Shown here: positions 48,844 through 60,227 of the stretch, piece after piece
Position numbering within the stretch: position 1 is the first letter of the stretch
Layout of the letters: each line of letters begins with the position of its first letter
From: Punica granatum
Lineage: Eukaryota; Streptophyta; Magnoliopsida; Myrtales; Lythraceae
Direction: 5' to 3'
Length of the DNA: 64,000 bases
Assembly (NCBI RefSeq): GCF_007655135.1
Contig: NC_045131.1
Location: 21,002,001 to 21,066,000 of the forward strand
Program-made: the position numbers and the translations under genes
The notes under the pieces: generated by a model
Told to the model about the DNA's origin: nothing
Seen by the model: only the letters and a program-made list of their open reading frames with translations
Database searches by the model: none

Positions 48844-50980
48844 TGTACGGACCCGAATGTGGACTCTCGTCGGGGCCCGCATTGCGCGCTTTTGGATCGC
48901 GCGGCTTGGGAGTATCCACCTTCCCGTGGGGACGCGTGACGGACACGCGTGAGAGAAGGAGTCGCCACTTATCATTTTATGATCCGAAGGTTGAGGGTGG
49001 ATAAGTTACTCGGGTCTAGGGGTATGGAACACCTAGTTTGTTGTTAAGGCATTGATCTGTGCGGAACCGGAAAGTCCGAGTTCGGGAGTTCATGTTACGT
49101 GCGAGCCTATATCCTGCACGCCCTTTCGGTACTCTGGTTTGCTAGGCTTGCATGTTTCATTATTTACCGCTTGAATTAAGTTGCACTCGGCTCGCACGTT
49201 TTGACACCGCAGATTCGGTGAACTAAACGATGTCGGTCGAGAAGCCTAGAGAGAAGTAAACCCGTATGTCGGGGAGTTGGTTCACAATCTTGAGTTACAG
49301 TTCATCGAACCATGAAGGTTGAATCCCTGCGTGAACCAGAACCGCGAGTTCTTGGATTTACTTGTATCTGGGCAAGCATTAGACCGATTTGATTAATTCG
49401 ACTCTCGGACCGTTCGCTCACCGACTGGAATTCTTACAGAATGAATGTACAAAATAAAATCCTTACAATGCTCTCGAAAACAATAAATATAAATTACAAA
49501 TGACCGAATTCCAGTCAACTCGCGTTCGGTTATTATTCCGCTCTAACTAACTGTGAGTTTAGGAAAAAAATCGAAGAACTGAAATTCAATGTACGCTCTC
49601 ACTGAATAGGGCGCTGGACCCTGTGAGTGATGATTAGGGTGTTGGACCCTGTGCTCGATGATTAGGGCATTGAACCCTAATATTATTCGGCCTAGGGATC
49701 AGGCTCGACCCGCATGGCAAACAGGTGCAGAAAGATAACGCGCAACATCTAAATAACAGACAATGTGTTTGTATTCACCGAATGTACGTGGATTAGCAAG
49801 TTTATTAATCCGGGGTATTTTGGCATGCAAATCCTACCCTAAACAAACAAACGTGTTCCAATGTTTTAGCATTCGGCTTTGGTTTGAGAACCTGACATAT
49901 CGGGTGTCCATAGTCAAGTTTCGTGTGGGTGGATTGCTTTTATAGTGATTTGGTGTTGTGACACTGAATTACCACTGAATTGATCCAAACTTGTATTTTG
50001 ACTCTAGATTTGGAATCTAGAGTTCCACCTAACCATTTTCTAGGATTTGGTTAAGTCGAGTGAAAGGTTAATTAGCATTTTGCATGTTTTCTGACAGAGA
50101 TAACCGTTCTAGTTACCCGAGTCTATGTTAGGATGACAGAAACTCATCAGTTAGATAAGAAAAGGCTATGCAGATGAACCTGCACCTGAACAGATAGCCC
50201 GTTCTTATCCCGTACTGTAGTGTTTCTGTCATGCTAACCCTAAGGGTGTCGCTGAATTGTGAAAAGACGATTTTGCCCTTTATTTGAAAATTGTTTTCAA
50301 AAAAGGGGAAACATCGCAGTGCTAGCCACCTCGGCCTGAAGCCGGTGTCAACCAAATCCCTGGATCGTCCAGGGTTGTGCAAGAACCCCGAAAAAGCCAA
50401 AGAACCGGTCGATCTGCCCGGAAGTGATCTAGAAAGATCTTCTGTATCCTGACCTGAGCTACTTGGAATCAGGTAAAAACTCAAGTTGAGACACAGAAGC
50501 CCTTTTCAGACGTCCATGCTACATCGGACCGCGCGTTTCGGGTTTTGAAATTGATAAGTTTGAAAAGGGCACCAACGTCATTTGACAACTCATCGACGCG
50601 AGTTATCAGTTAATGGCCAATTCATGTAAACTTTATCAGTGTGAAGTGGGTTTAATCATGTAAGCGTCCTGATTAACCCGTTTGTGGAATTAATGCTTAA
50701 GGGTTGTGCCGAATGCATTAATTATGAAAACGATTCGTGACTCGGCGACCAAGATGATTCCATAAGGATCGATAATAATTTGGTCCAATGACCGAAACTA
50801 CCCTCGTAACCGAATGGACCCGAATGAGTCATCGATACCCGAATCCATGCATGATTTGTTTTGAAAAGACATTTTTATGCGATATTGCGACGATAATGTA
50901 AATTGCAAATTACACGAAAGCCGAGAACGGACTCAAAACGGGAAGAGGAAGCCTCATACAACCCGTACGAGTCTAAGAGG

Positions 50981-51014
50981 CTCTCGGTTACTTCTCCTTG
51001 GAGATAGCCGAGAG
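50981..51014 (-). other. Conserved hairpin in LTR E
   Basis: CTCTCGG...CTTCTCC pairs with GGAGA...CCGAGAG; same structure as 3060-3093 of LTR A. Confidence 0.55.
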
Positions 51015-52730
51015 GTCTCATGGCCCGAATGGGGTTCCACGAGGTTTCCCCATCTCGTTTCGAATCATTTCTCGCATGCTTAAACGACAAACATGATAAA
51101 CGACACGATTAAACGAAAGTCGGTATTGCCATGTTTTGAATAACGCATTCGAACATGGAAACATGTACAAACAAGTTATTTAAGGAATCGATAAAACAAT
51201 ACCGACTTCATGCATGTGAGAAAATACGATGAAACTCGGGAATCGAACTTGGATCGGGTCAAGAAGATCGTTCCTTGCCCGAAAGGAGCAAGAGAGCATT
51301 CGATCACCTCCCTTGGAGGGAAACCCGTGAGCTCTTTGCCTTTCCCGGGTCGGGATGTTCTTCTCGACTACGATCCAAGTGTTTCCCGACATGCTAGCAT
51401 ATAAATCAAGGATAAATATGCATGATATAACATGTAAAATGCATAAAGATTAAAACTTGAAGATAAAATATACATAAAACCCCTTATAACTCCATAAACG
51501 CAACGAGAATGTAAAAGTCCTAGCTCCTCTAAGTCGGGAATGGTCATACCTAGTCCCGAGATGCGGGATGGAACCTTCAAGAGTCGGGTTGGACCGTTGA
51601 TGGGTCGGGTTTGGACTGTTTTGGCTTGAACAGACCCGGTTGGCAGCAACAGGCCCGTCTGGAGTAATCTGACCCGACTGGGCACTCGGGAGAAAACAGA
51701 CCGGTTAGGGCGGCTCGGGCGGCTTTTCGGAGAGTTCTCAGCTGTTCCCGAAAGCTAAGAGGATGCTTAACGTCCCTGCGGTGGTTTCGGGAAGAGAGCA
51801 CGAGTGGATTGTCCGGAAATCAAAAGCAAAGTCAGGTCAGTAAGCAGAAAACTGACTCAACTGGGCCAGAACAGACCCGATTAGCACAAGTCGGGTCGGA
51901 CGTCGCCACGGAGGCTCCCGATGGAATTTTCAGGCAAGGTCAGCGGCCCTGGGTAGCCAAGGGACCCCTCTAGGTGATCGTGGTGGTCGTTTATTCTCAG
52001 CGTTGTCGGGTCGACCCGTAAAGTCCTGCAAATATCACCGAAAACAGAGAACGTCTGGAATTTCGGACCCGACTGGCACAAGTCGGGTCGGACGTCGCCA
52101 CGGAGGCTCCCGATGGAATGTTTGAGCAAGGCCAACGGCTCCCGACTGCTAACTCACCTCCGGAGGTGGCTGTGGTGGTCGTTTTCTGAAAAGAGTCCTG
52201 GATCGACCCGATCTGCAAGAAAACCGTACAAACAGTCAGAAATTTCGACCCGACTGGGCAGTCGGGCTGTTTCTTCTTCCTGGGGTTAAACCGACGGGTT
52301 TGTCTTGGACTTATTGACTCCTTGACACCCTAGGGTTGTGTGGTGAGGTGTTTGATGGGTTTTGGTAGCTCAAACCGACTTGGAAAGGCTTGAAACCCGG
52401 TTTGACATTTTTGACCCGAGAAGGACCAAATCTGTCCAGATTTTGTTCAGGGCTGGTTCTATGGCCTAGAGGCTTCAACCTTAAAATCTAAGCTCAGAAA
52501 TGGATAGAGGAGGTCAAAAACATGTGGGATATGAAGTTTGGTAAAGTTTGGATTCAAGCCGGGATGGATTCTGACTTAAGACTTTGCCCGGTTTTGCTTG
52601 GTTTTGCTTGTTCTTGCTGAGCTGCGATTTTTGCTGAACTCCTTGAGAGTTTGAGAGCTTTTGTTTGAGTGAGAAATGCTAGAGAGAGAGTGCTTGAAGG
52701 TGTATGATTAAGTTAATGACCCTTGGACAA

Positions 52731-52736
52731 TATATA
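52731..52736 (-). promoter_or_regulatory. TATA box of LTR E
   Basis: TATATA in 'cctatatattgtcc' on the minus strand, followed by a CT-rich start region (gcactctctctctagcatttc type). Confidence 0.6.
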
Positions 52737-54332
52737 GGCTATGCTTAAGTGCAATTAAGTGTGAAAAAGCTTGATTAAGGGCATGCTTATGGGGATCCGA
52801 ATTTGCTAAGCAAGATAAGGATGAATCTCCTCCATGCATTCTTCATGAAGATGAGCCAAGAAGCATTAATGCATGGATGGTGATGGTTGAGTGCAAGAAG
52901 GACAAAGCTAGATATTTTGAAGGCAAAGATTGCAAGAGAGCATGGGATAGACGGCTTTGGCAAGGGAGGAGTTGCCCTTGGGCAATCCATGGGTCCCACG
53001 GCCGAAGAGGAGAAACCGGGAGAAAGCTCGGGTCTCGATTGGTGGCGCATTCGAAGTTCGTGGTTCGAATTGAACGTCGAATTATCGACATGCGCAAGAA
53101 AACGGGTTTAATGAGCCCGAGATTGGCATTTTTCATAGAGAAATGTCCCGGAAGTGTACGAGGCTCGGAAGCCGGTTTTGCTCATTATAGGTGACCAGAG
53201 CGAAGTTGTCCGCTTCTGACGGCATATCTTGTGTCTGCATCTCACGTTGGTCATTTTGACATAAATTGTCAAACAACGTGAACAATTATCCCTTAAGCCG
53301 GTAATGCTAACGTGGGGCCGGAGAAGTCCTAGGAGGCCGAAACTGGATTTCTCAGGATGATTTCTGAGTTGCTTGGGCACTCCGGAGATTACTGTAATCT
53401 CTGTTTGTCGAGATCAAACCTCCAAGGTCTTGAAAAGTGTATCTGAGACCTCTAAAGCACTGCTTGGGAGGTCTAGATGAGTCGTGTGATTTATTCCGAC
53501 GATTCCACATTGAGCCTTGAGAAGGCTAGCATTGTGTAACGTAAGCATTTGGCGTCAAGTTTCCCCAAAGAGGACCTCCGGATATGGATTTCCACTGAAA
53601 ATGACCATTTCCGCTCCTTGGAGGTTACTCGGGAAACTGAAAAGGGTTTTGCTGTCTGTTTTGCCTAATTGTGAATGTCTGCTAGAGTTTTTCGGGCAAT
53701 GCGGTATGAACTTCGTTTGCCGTAATTCCATCAGACCATTCTCCGGCTATGCTCTTCCGAAGAGGGGTATGCTTGTTTTGCCGCTCGGAAGTCATTTGAA
53801 GTGTCTGTGTGACTTCCAAGAGACAATCTGAAGCATTGTTCATGCTCTGTGTGCTGGTGGAGCATGGCCGAATATGACATTTGGAATTAACTTTTCTCTA
53901 GGAAACCGGCATTTTTGGACTTCCACTGAAAAGTTGTCCGTATACAGAAAGTTGTTATGTATAGAGCAGATGATTTGCAAAATGCCTTTGGGGACACTTT
54001 TCATCTGTTTGGCATTGAAGTGGATTTTTGAAGTCCAATATTGGCTACCTTCCGACGATCAAGCGAACTATCGGAAAATAGGACTGTCCGTGTGAACTCT
54101 GGAAATGCCGGTTTCGGACGTTGTTGATCTCTCTGGTCTCCCCGTTAGCTTCTGATGACCAAGTCCATTCTTCTGTCATGTGCATGTGTCATTTGCTCAA
54201 TTTTGTTGACTTGAGGTGAATAGTGATTTTCTTGCTCTGTTGAGCCCTTCAACTGTATCCACACTCGAGTCATAGCATTGTATGTTTTTGATGAGCCTTG
54301 TTTGTTGGATGGACCAAAATGGGGTGCTGACA

Positions 54333-54346
54333 GCTTGCCCCTCTTT
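54333..54346 (-). promoter_or_regulatory. Polypurine tract of EF
   Basis: AAAGAGGGGCAAGC on the minus strand, directly before the 3' LTR. Confidence 0.85.
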
Positions 54347-54638
54347 GGATATGAAGGGAGTTGTGTACCTAATGTGAAAAAGGAAGAAATAAAATAAGGT
54401 TTGGACAAGCTTTTGCATAAAGTAAAGAAAAGATGTACGAAGACAGCATATGCAGTAACATGAAATGACATAAAAGGGAAACATGCAAACAATGTGCGGT
54501 TAGAAGTAGAGAGTGCAAAGGTAAAAGGGAAGTGCTAAGCTTAAGGGAAAGTGCAAAGTGCAGGGTAAAAGAGAGGGCGCTTGCCCTAAGTTTTTCAAGA
54601 AGTGTAAGTGAGAGGACACAGCAAACTTGAAAGGCAAT

Positions 54639-55587
54639 AAAGTAAACTCGCACGGGTTAGCAGACCCGGCAAGGTTGCAAGAGGCGCGAGCGAGGTGGCT
54701 CGGCGAACTTGCGGTGCAGGAAAGTAAGCTTGTACGGGTTAGCAGACCCGGCAAGGTTGTAGAAAAGTAAACTCGCACGGGTTAGCAGACCCGACAAGAG
54801 TGCAGGAAAGTAAGCTTGCACGGGTTAGCAGACCCGGCAAGAGTGCAGGAAAGTAAGCTCGCACGGGTTAGCAGACCCGGCAAGAGTGCAGGAAAGTAAG
54901 CTCGCGCGGGTTAGCAGACCCGGCAAGAGTGCAGAAGAGTAAGCACGCACGGGTTAGCAGACCTGGCAAGGCTGCAGAAATGTAAGCTCGCACGGGTTAG
55001 CAGACCCGGCAAGAGTGCAGAAGAGTAAGCTCGCACGGGTTAGCAGACCCGGCAACGATGCAGAAATGTAAGCTCGCACGGGTTAGCAGACCCGGCAAGA
55101 GTGCAGAAACGTAAGCTCGCACGGGTTAGCAGACCCGGCAAGAGTGCAGAAGAGTAAGCTCGCACGGGTTAGCAGACCCGGCAAGGATGCAGAAATGTAA
55201 GCTCGCACGGGTTAGGAGACCCGGCAAGAGTGCAGAAATGTAAGCTCGCACGGGTTAGCAGACCCGGCAAGAGTGCAGAAATGTAAGCTCGCACGGGTTA
55301 GCAGACCCGGCAAGAGTGCAGAAATGTAAGCTCGCACGGGTTAGCAGACCCGGCAAGGATGCAGAAATGTAAGCTTGCACGGGTTAGCAGACCCGGCAAG
55401 AGTACAAAAGAGTAAGCTCGCACGGGTTAGCAGACCCGGCAAGGATGCGGAAAAGTAAGCTCGCGCGGGTTAGCAGACCCGGCAAGAGTGCAGGAAAGTA
55501 AGCTAGCACGGGTTAGCAGACCCGGCGAGGATGCGGAAAAGTAAGCTCGCACGGGTTAGCAGACCCGGCGAGGTTGCAGAAAAGTAA
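54639..55587 (-). repeat. Tandem array T4 (43-bp units)
   Basis: About 22 units of plus-strand form 'taagctcgcacgggttag' + 'cagacccggcaagagtgcag' + 'aaatg'. The regular core has a 43-bp period (anchor GCTCGCACGG at 55201 and 55244). It lies 300 bp from the polypurine tract, where BC has T2 and D has T3, but the sequences are unrelated. There are no unique spacers, so it is not a CRISPR array. Confidence 0.92.
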
Positions 55588-57076
55588 TGCAAAGTCTAAT
55601 ATGAGTGCAAATGCTTGGGAATGGAATGAGGTGCGGAAGGAATCTTTGTGATTCAATTTGAGGCTGGTGCTTGTCGACGCTGCAAATGATGCTGTGACAG
55701 AATGCTTTGTCGCTCGTTGTCTGATTGCAGTGCAGTTGAATGACCAGATCTGCGTTGATACTGGGACGAAGTCATTTCATTGAAGCCTTGCCTTTGGGGC
55801 AGTAGTATGTTTGCTCTGTGAGAGGATTGTCGGAAGCCGACGTTTTGCATTCCGAAACTCAAGCTCTGGTGAGGAGCGCCTGCGAATCCCGAGTGGTCGG
55901 GAATCAGAGTCTGCCGTAGTTCTTGCTGTTTGCAATACCTGTGGTCCTGACATTACTAGTAAATCATGTTAAAAATACTAACATGAGATAGGCACAGGTA
56001 AGCAGTAAAAAGAACGTCATTGTGACGCGCAGATCTTCAGTTTCGGGTCGCTTGAGCAACCCATGAAGATTTTTGCTTTGACAGTGTAAGTAGGTCCCGT
56101 TCTTGGAGGCCTAGATGCGAGGCCTCAAGGGGCTCCAGTTAGCCCTGCTGGGGCATATCGAGACTTCCCAACAATGCCCTAGCAGTTCTATCGTTTGTTC
56201 GACGCGCCTGTCGGCTTTGGACCCTTGTCATTTGGATGCCGTAGGGCGACTGCATTTGCAATCCGCTTGGGGATTTCTATTCAGAGTTGGTCAGACTCGG
56301 TCTGACCATTTCCAGAGCGTTATGACCAAACCCCCGGAGAGGAATGTCAGGGATTTTGGCTCTGTGGTAGCCTGTTAAAAGGGCGGCTGTGACCCATTTG
56401 GAGTTATGCAAAGACAAAGAGAAAAGAAAAAGCTTGGGAAGCACGTTGCCCCAGGCTAAAAGGATACACGGGTTCACGCCTGCAGCGAGATGTACCCCCA
56501 TTTTCCTTCGTCCTTCTGTTGTGTAGGTTTTACCGAACTGCTTGGACGGCGTATTAAGTTGCCCACTGTACTTGAAGAAGGTTCCCTCTTGGACGGTTGA
56601 ATGGTATTGGAGAGCCGATCGGGGATCGTGTTGGAATAGATAAACTAGCCACTTCCCTTGGGGATCCCTTGTCCACACGATGTGTGAGAGACTAAGGGCA
56701 ATTTTATTTATCTCTCTTTTTGCTCTCCTTTTGCTACAGTCACCCACCTCGGGGCCGCACCTCTCAACCTAAAGGGGAAGAGCTCTCCTTTTGCCACGAC
56801 CGCCCCAAAGGGTTTTCGGTCGTGCCTCTCTTTTTCCCTAGCTTTTGCCTAGGCCGCCCCAAAAGGGGTTTTCGACCTAGCGGGCTCGATTCTTTTATCT
56901 CTCGAGTTTGCAAGGGCAAAGGTTTTAAAGGATTCAATCTCCGAGTGCATTGTTTTCTGTCTCCGTCGAGGAGTTTTGTCTGCTGCTCCCCTTTTTGTCG
57001 GGGTTTGTTGATTTCTCTGAATTGGCGGCGCCGGTGTTTTTGATGAACCTCGGCATTGCCTTTCTTTTGTTGGTTG

Positions 57077-57129
57077 GCGGGTTTTTCCCGCGTCTTTTCT
57101 CTCTCTCTTCATTGGCGGGTTTTTCCCGC
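57077..57129 (-). other. Two palindromic hairpins flanking a purine tract, EF copy
   Basis: GCGGGTTTTTCCCGC occurs twice (57077-57091, 57115-57129), separated by a pyrimidine run on the plus strand, i.e. purines on the element's sense strand. Matches 18292-18351 in BC. Confidence 0.7.
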
Positions 57130-58393
57130 TTCTTTCCGCTCTGTTTTTTTCTTGCAGCTGGGGTTTGTTTTATGCCCCGTGTCTTTGTTTGAAACTCCTC
57201 AACTTTGCATCGCCGAGGCCGCTTTGGTGCGCTTCGCCTCGTGGAGACTCGTTGCATGTTGCTAGCCTTATTTTGTGAGGGTCGGCTTTCTTGGAACTTT
57301 GACTCTCGTGCACTCAGAAGTCGAACTCTGTGTCATTTGCCCTTGCAAACTTTACAGGTGAACTTCCCCTGTTGACTACAAAGAAAATGTAGAATTGCCC
57401 CGTGAATAGATAAACTAGGTTGCCTTGGTGAGAATGTTGAACGGGGATGCCCCGGTCTTCATTTGTCGAAATGGCCCGTGGTAGGCGCCTTGTGCGATAT
57501 CTCCGATCATCTCTTGCTGTTCTTTGCAGTATGTGCCTGTTGGAGGGTGCATGCTGCTGAAGTCACTGGATGTTCAAGGAAGACGGTTGCATAAATGCTG
57601 AGTGATTCGTTCGATTGTCCTCGTCTTCGACTTCATAGGAGGTACCTCATCGTTGGACACCTCCCTCGTTAAAGTATAAGGAAAGGGTCCGAGACAAGTT
57701 CTCGGGAAAACGTGAACTCGTGCATCGCTCTTTGCCTGTGGTCAATGTGCCCCTGTGAAGGATGACAAAGAAGACAATGCATTAAGCGATTATGCGGGGG
57801 ATTATATGGTAAGAAATATGGGGTGATCCCATGGGAAAATCCCTTTTTGTCTCGCCCGCGACCCATGGGGTGCCGCGTGCAGACGACATTTGCTTCCGAG
57901 AATCTGGTCATCACCACTCTGGAGTGGTTAGATCGTGACTGAGGTCACATAAGCCTATTTTCCCTAATTGCGGGTAGGCCTGTGCAGCCGTCCTAGGGAA
58001 GGCTCGAGGAGCCGGGTCCCATGAGGACAGGCGAGTCGAACAGGTTCAACAGAACTAATAGGGCGTTGCAAAGACCGTCCTAATGCTCCGTTGAAGGATT
58101 TGTTCATGTCGGAAGCCCATTTGTGGGAATGCATTTAAATTAAAGCAAAAGAGAGTTTAAAGAAGATTGCGCATGTTGTTCCAGTGCTTAGTCGGCGGCG
58201 ACGGCAGAGGACGGGTGAGATCCATTCTTTGATCGGAGGCATGACCGTGCTGGTATCTCCTGCGATCGAGAGTTGGGTCATGCTCTGTTTGTGGAGCTGT
58301 CACTTCCGGTCTTTGCAGTTGAAGGATTAGACTTGCTCCTCAGAGTATCGCTTGGATGAATTTGAATTCAAGTCGATTTTGGATTTCAGATGA

Positions 58394-58690
58394 GCCTGAA
58401 AGTAGTAAATGTAAGGTGTCAAAACCTGAAAGCAGTAAATGCGGGGCTGGAGACCAAAAGCAGTAAATGCTGGGCCGGTGCCCGAAAGTAATAAATGCAA
58501 GGCCGAAGCCTGAAAGTAGTAGATGCGGGGCCGAAGCCCGAAAGCAGTACATGCGAGGTCGAAGCCTGATGCAGTAAATGCTGGACCGAAACCCTATGCA
58601 GTAAATGCTGGGCCGAAACCCGATGCGGGGCAAAAGCCCAAAAGTTGGGCCGAAGCCCTATGCGGGGCCGGAGCCCGATGCAGTAAATGC
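58394..58690 (-). repeat. T1-type array in EF
   Basis: Short repeats of plus-strand form 'cgaaagcagtaaatgcgggg' + 'ccgaagcc', i.e. the reverse of array T1 in BC (GCATTTACTGC, GGCTTCGGCC). More degenerate and shorter than in BC. Confidence 0.8.
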
Positions 58691-59224
58691 ATGCTCGATA
58701 AAAAAGTGCAAGAGATGCAAAAGCAAAGGTCAATGCTAAGCAACAGTGCAAGGCGCTGCAAAGCAGTGACTCTGATTTTCTCGCATTCTTTGTGGAGGGA
58801 GGGTGGGAACTCAGTGTTGAAATCCCAATGAGCTGAATGAGAGACGTTTGTTGCCTCAATTGTGATGGTTCAGTATTCAGGCTGCCATCTTGTTGGGGAT
58901 TTCCTGCAATGGAAGAAGGAAACAATGAAGGAGCATGAACTGTTCGCAATTCCAATACAAGGGTGTAGGGAAGCGAACTGGCCTGGTAGGTGTTGTGCGA
59001 ACCCGCCGAGAGACGTGCATCGATACGTTGAGCACGCGTGCATGAGTTGGTGCAAACATGTTTGGACATTTGTGAGGCACGCTTGATCGCTGGTAGATGG
59101 GCGGGGTCACGCGGAAGGATGTGCGTCCGATCACGCGGTGACACTCTCTGTTAGGAAGAAGTTAGTGTTGGTTAACTTCGCCTGGGAAGGTTCATCGGCC
59201 CTCGGGCCACAGCTCGTCTTGCCG

Positions 59225-59510
59225 TGGAGGAAGGGTGAAGGCCGCGAGTGGCCTGCCCGCGAAAGTGGGCATGACTCACCTATCGTGCGGGGTAGGTGGC
59301 CAGGATGGACTCGGCTTCTGGTCACAGCACATCTCGCTATGGAGAAGTGAAGACCGCGGGTGGTCTACCCGCGAAGGTTGGCACGACTCGCCTGTCGTGA
59401 GGGGTGGGTGGCCGGGATGGACTCGGCTTCTGGTCACAGCACATCTCGCTATGGGGAAGTGAAGACCGCAAGTGGCCTACCCGCAAATGTTGGCACGACT
59501 CGCTTGCCGT
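59225..59510 (-). repeat. Duplication of about 112 bp in the EF leader
   Basis: Two full copies and a partial third, marked by GACTCGGCTTCTGGTCACAG at 59308 and 59420 and by 'gaagaccgc...acccgc' at 59348 and 59460. Not seen in BC, G or H. Confidence 0.8.
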
Positions 59511-60206
59511 GCGAGACATGGCAGCTGCTGTGCAAACATAGAAATAGATAGAATGCATGCACTGTATAAGTTTTCAAAAGTTAATGCCACTGCATCGATT
59601 TGGTTCAAGTTCCTTAATTTACAAAGATAGTTTGAAAAGGGGAGCTTAAACATTAAACCAATGCAATGTCTTAGGTTGTTTTGAAAACATGCATGCAGGT
59701 GCAGAAAAATAAACTATAACATGAGTTCTTTACATTGTACAACACTCATTCAGTGAAAACAACAAAAGGCTCGCCTAAAAGAAAAACTACGAGCCGACTC
59801 AAAGACTCAACTTTTGGGTCGGTTGGCGGCGTGAAGGTTATTTTTGGTCCAGCATGACGGTCCCTATTTATGCATGGTTTCAGTGTTCTACTGGGAAAAC
59901 CACTAACTAGGGATGGGGGCTCCCGATTCAATGGCATCAATTCCTTGAAATCGAGCGAGGATCTTTGGGGGCCGGTTCGGTGGCAGAGCCGACTCGATCC
60001 GTTCCCTTACTCGAAACCTCTGACTAACCTAGCCTCCTAAATTGGCGCCCGTGGGATTTCAGGCGAGGTACTTAGATCCACTAGGATGATGCAATGCAAG
60101 TGCAAAAAAGTAAATGTGCATAAAGTAGATAAGCGAAAAATTACGGAAAGCGGCAAATGAACATGCAAGCAAGCAAGCGAATCGAGCCTGAACCCACTAA
60201 GTATGA

Positions 60207-60224
60207 TCCCCAGTGGAGTCGCCA
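60207..60224 (-). promoter_or_regulatory. Primer-binding site of EF
   Basis: TGGCGACTCCACTGGGGA on the minus strand, three bases from the 5' LTR. Confidence 0.85.
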
Positions 60225-60227
60225 AGC

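Larger units (their letters stand above)
48844..54332 (-). mobile_element. 3' LTR of element EF (5,489 bp)
   Basis: On the minus strand it runs from TGTCAGCACCCCATTTTGG (54332), directly after the polypurine tract, to TTCGGGTCCGTACA (48844). It is the same type as LTR A and nearly identical to LTR F over the 3.8 kb that can be compared. One visible indel relative to F is near 51775-51815. It has a TATA box (52736-52731) and the conserved hairpin (50981-51014). No gene; the 118-residue frame at 50128-50484, which recurs in the other LTR copies, lies in LTR sequence and has no known domain. Confidence 0.92.
54333..60227 (-). mobile_element. Internal region of element EF (5,895 bp), non-coding
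   Basis: It lies between the 3' LTR (48844-54332) and the 5' LTR (from 60228), all on the minus strand. It has a primer-binding site (60224-60207) and a polypurine tract (54346-54333). No Gag or Pol similarity is visible in any frame, so EF is non-autonomous like BC. The stretch 55588-58393 is homologous to 17036-20071 of BC; 58691-60227 is the leader and holds a 112-bp duplication. Confidence 0.88.

Noticed and set aside
54639..55587. Possible CRISPR-like array
   Set aside because: The 43-bp units follow each other head to tail without unique spacers, in a plant retroelement.
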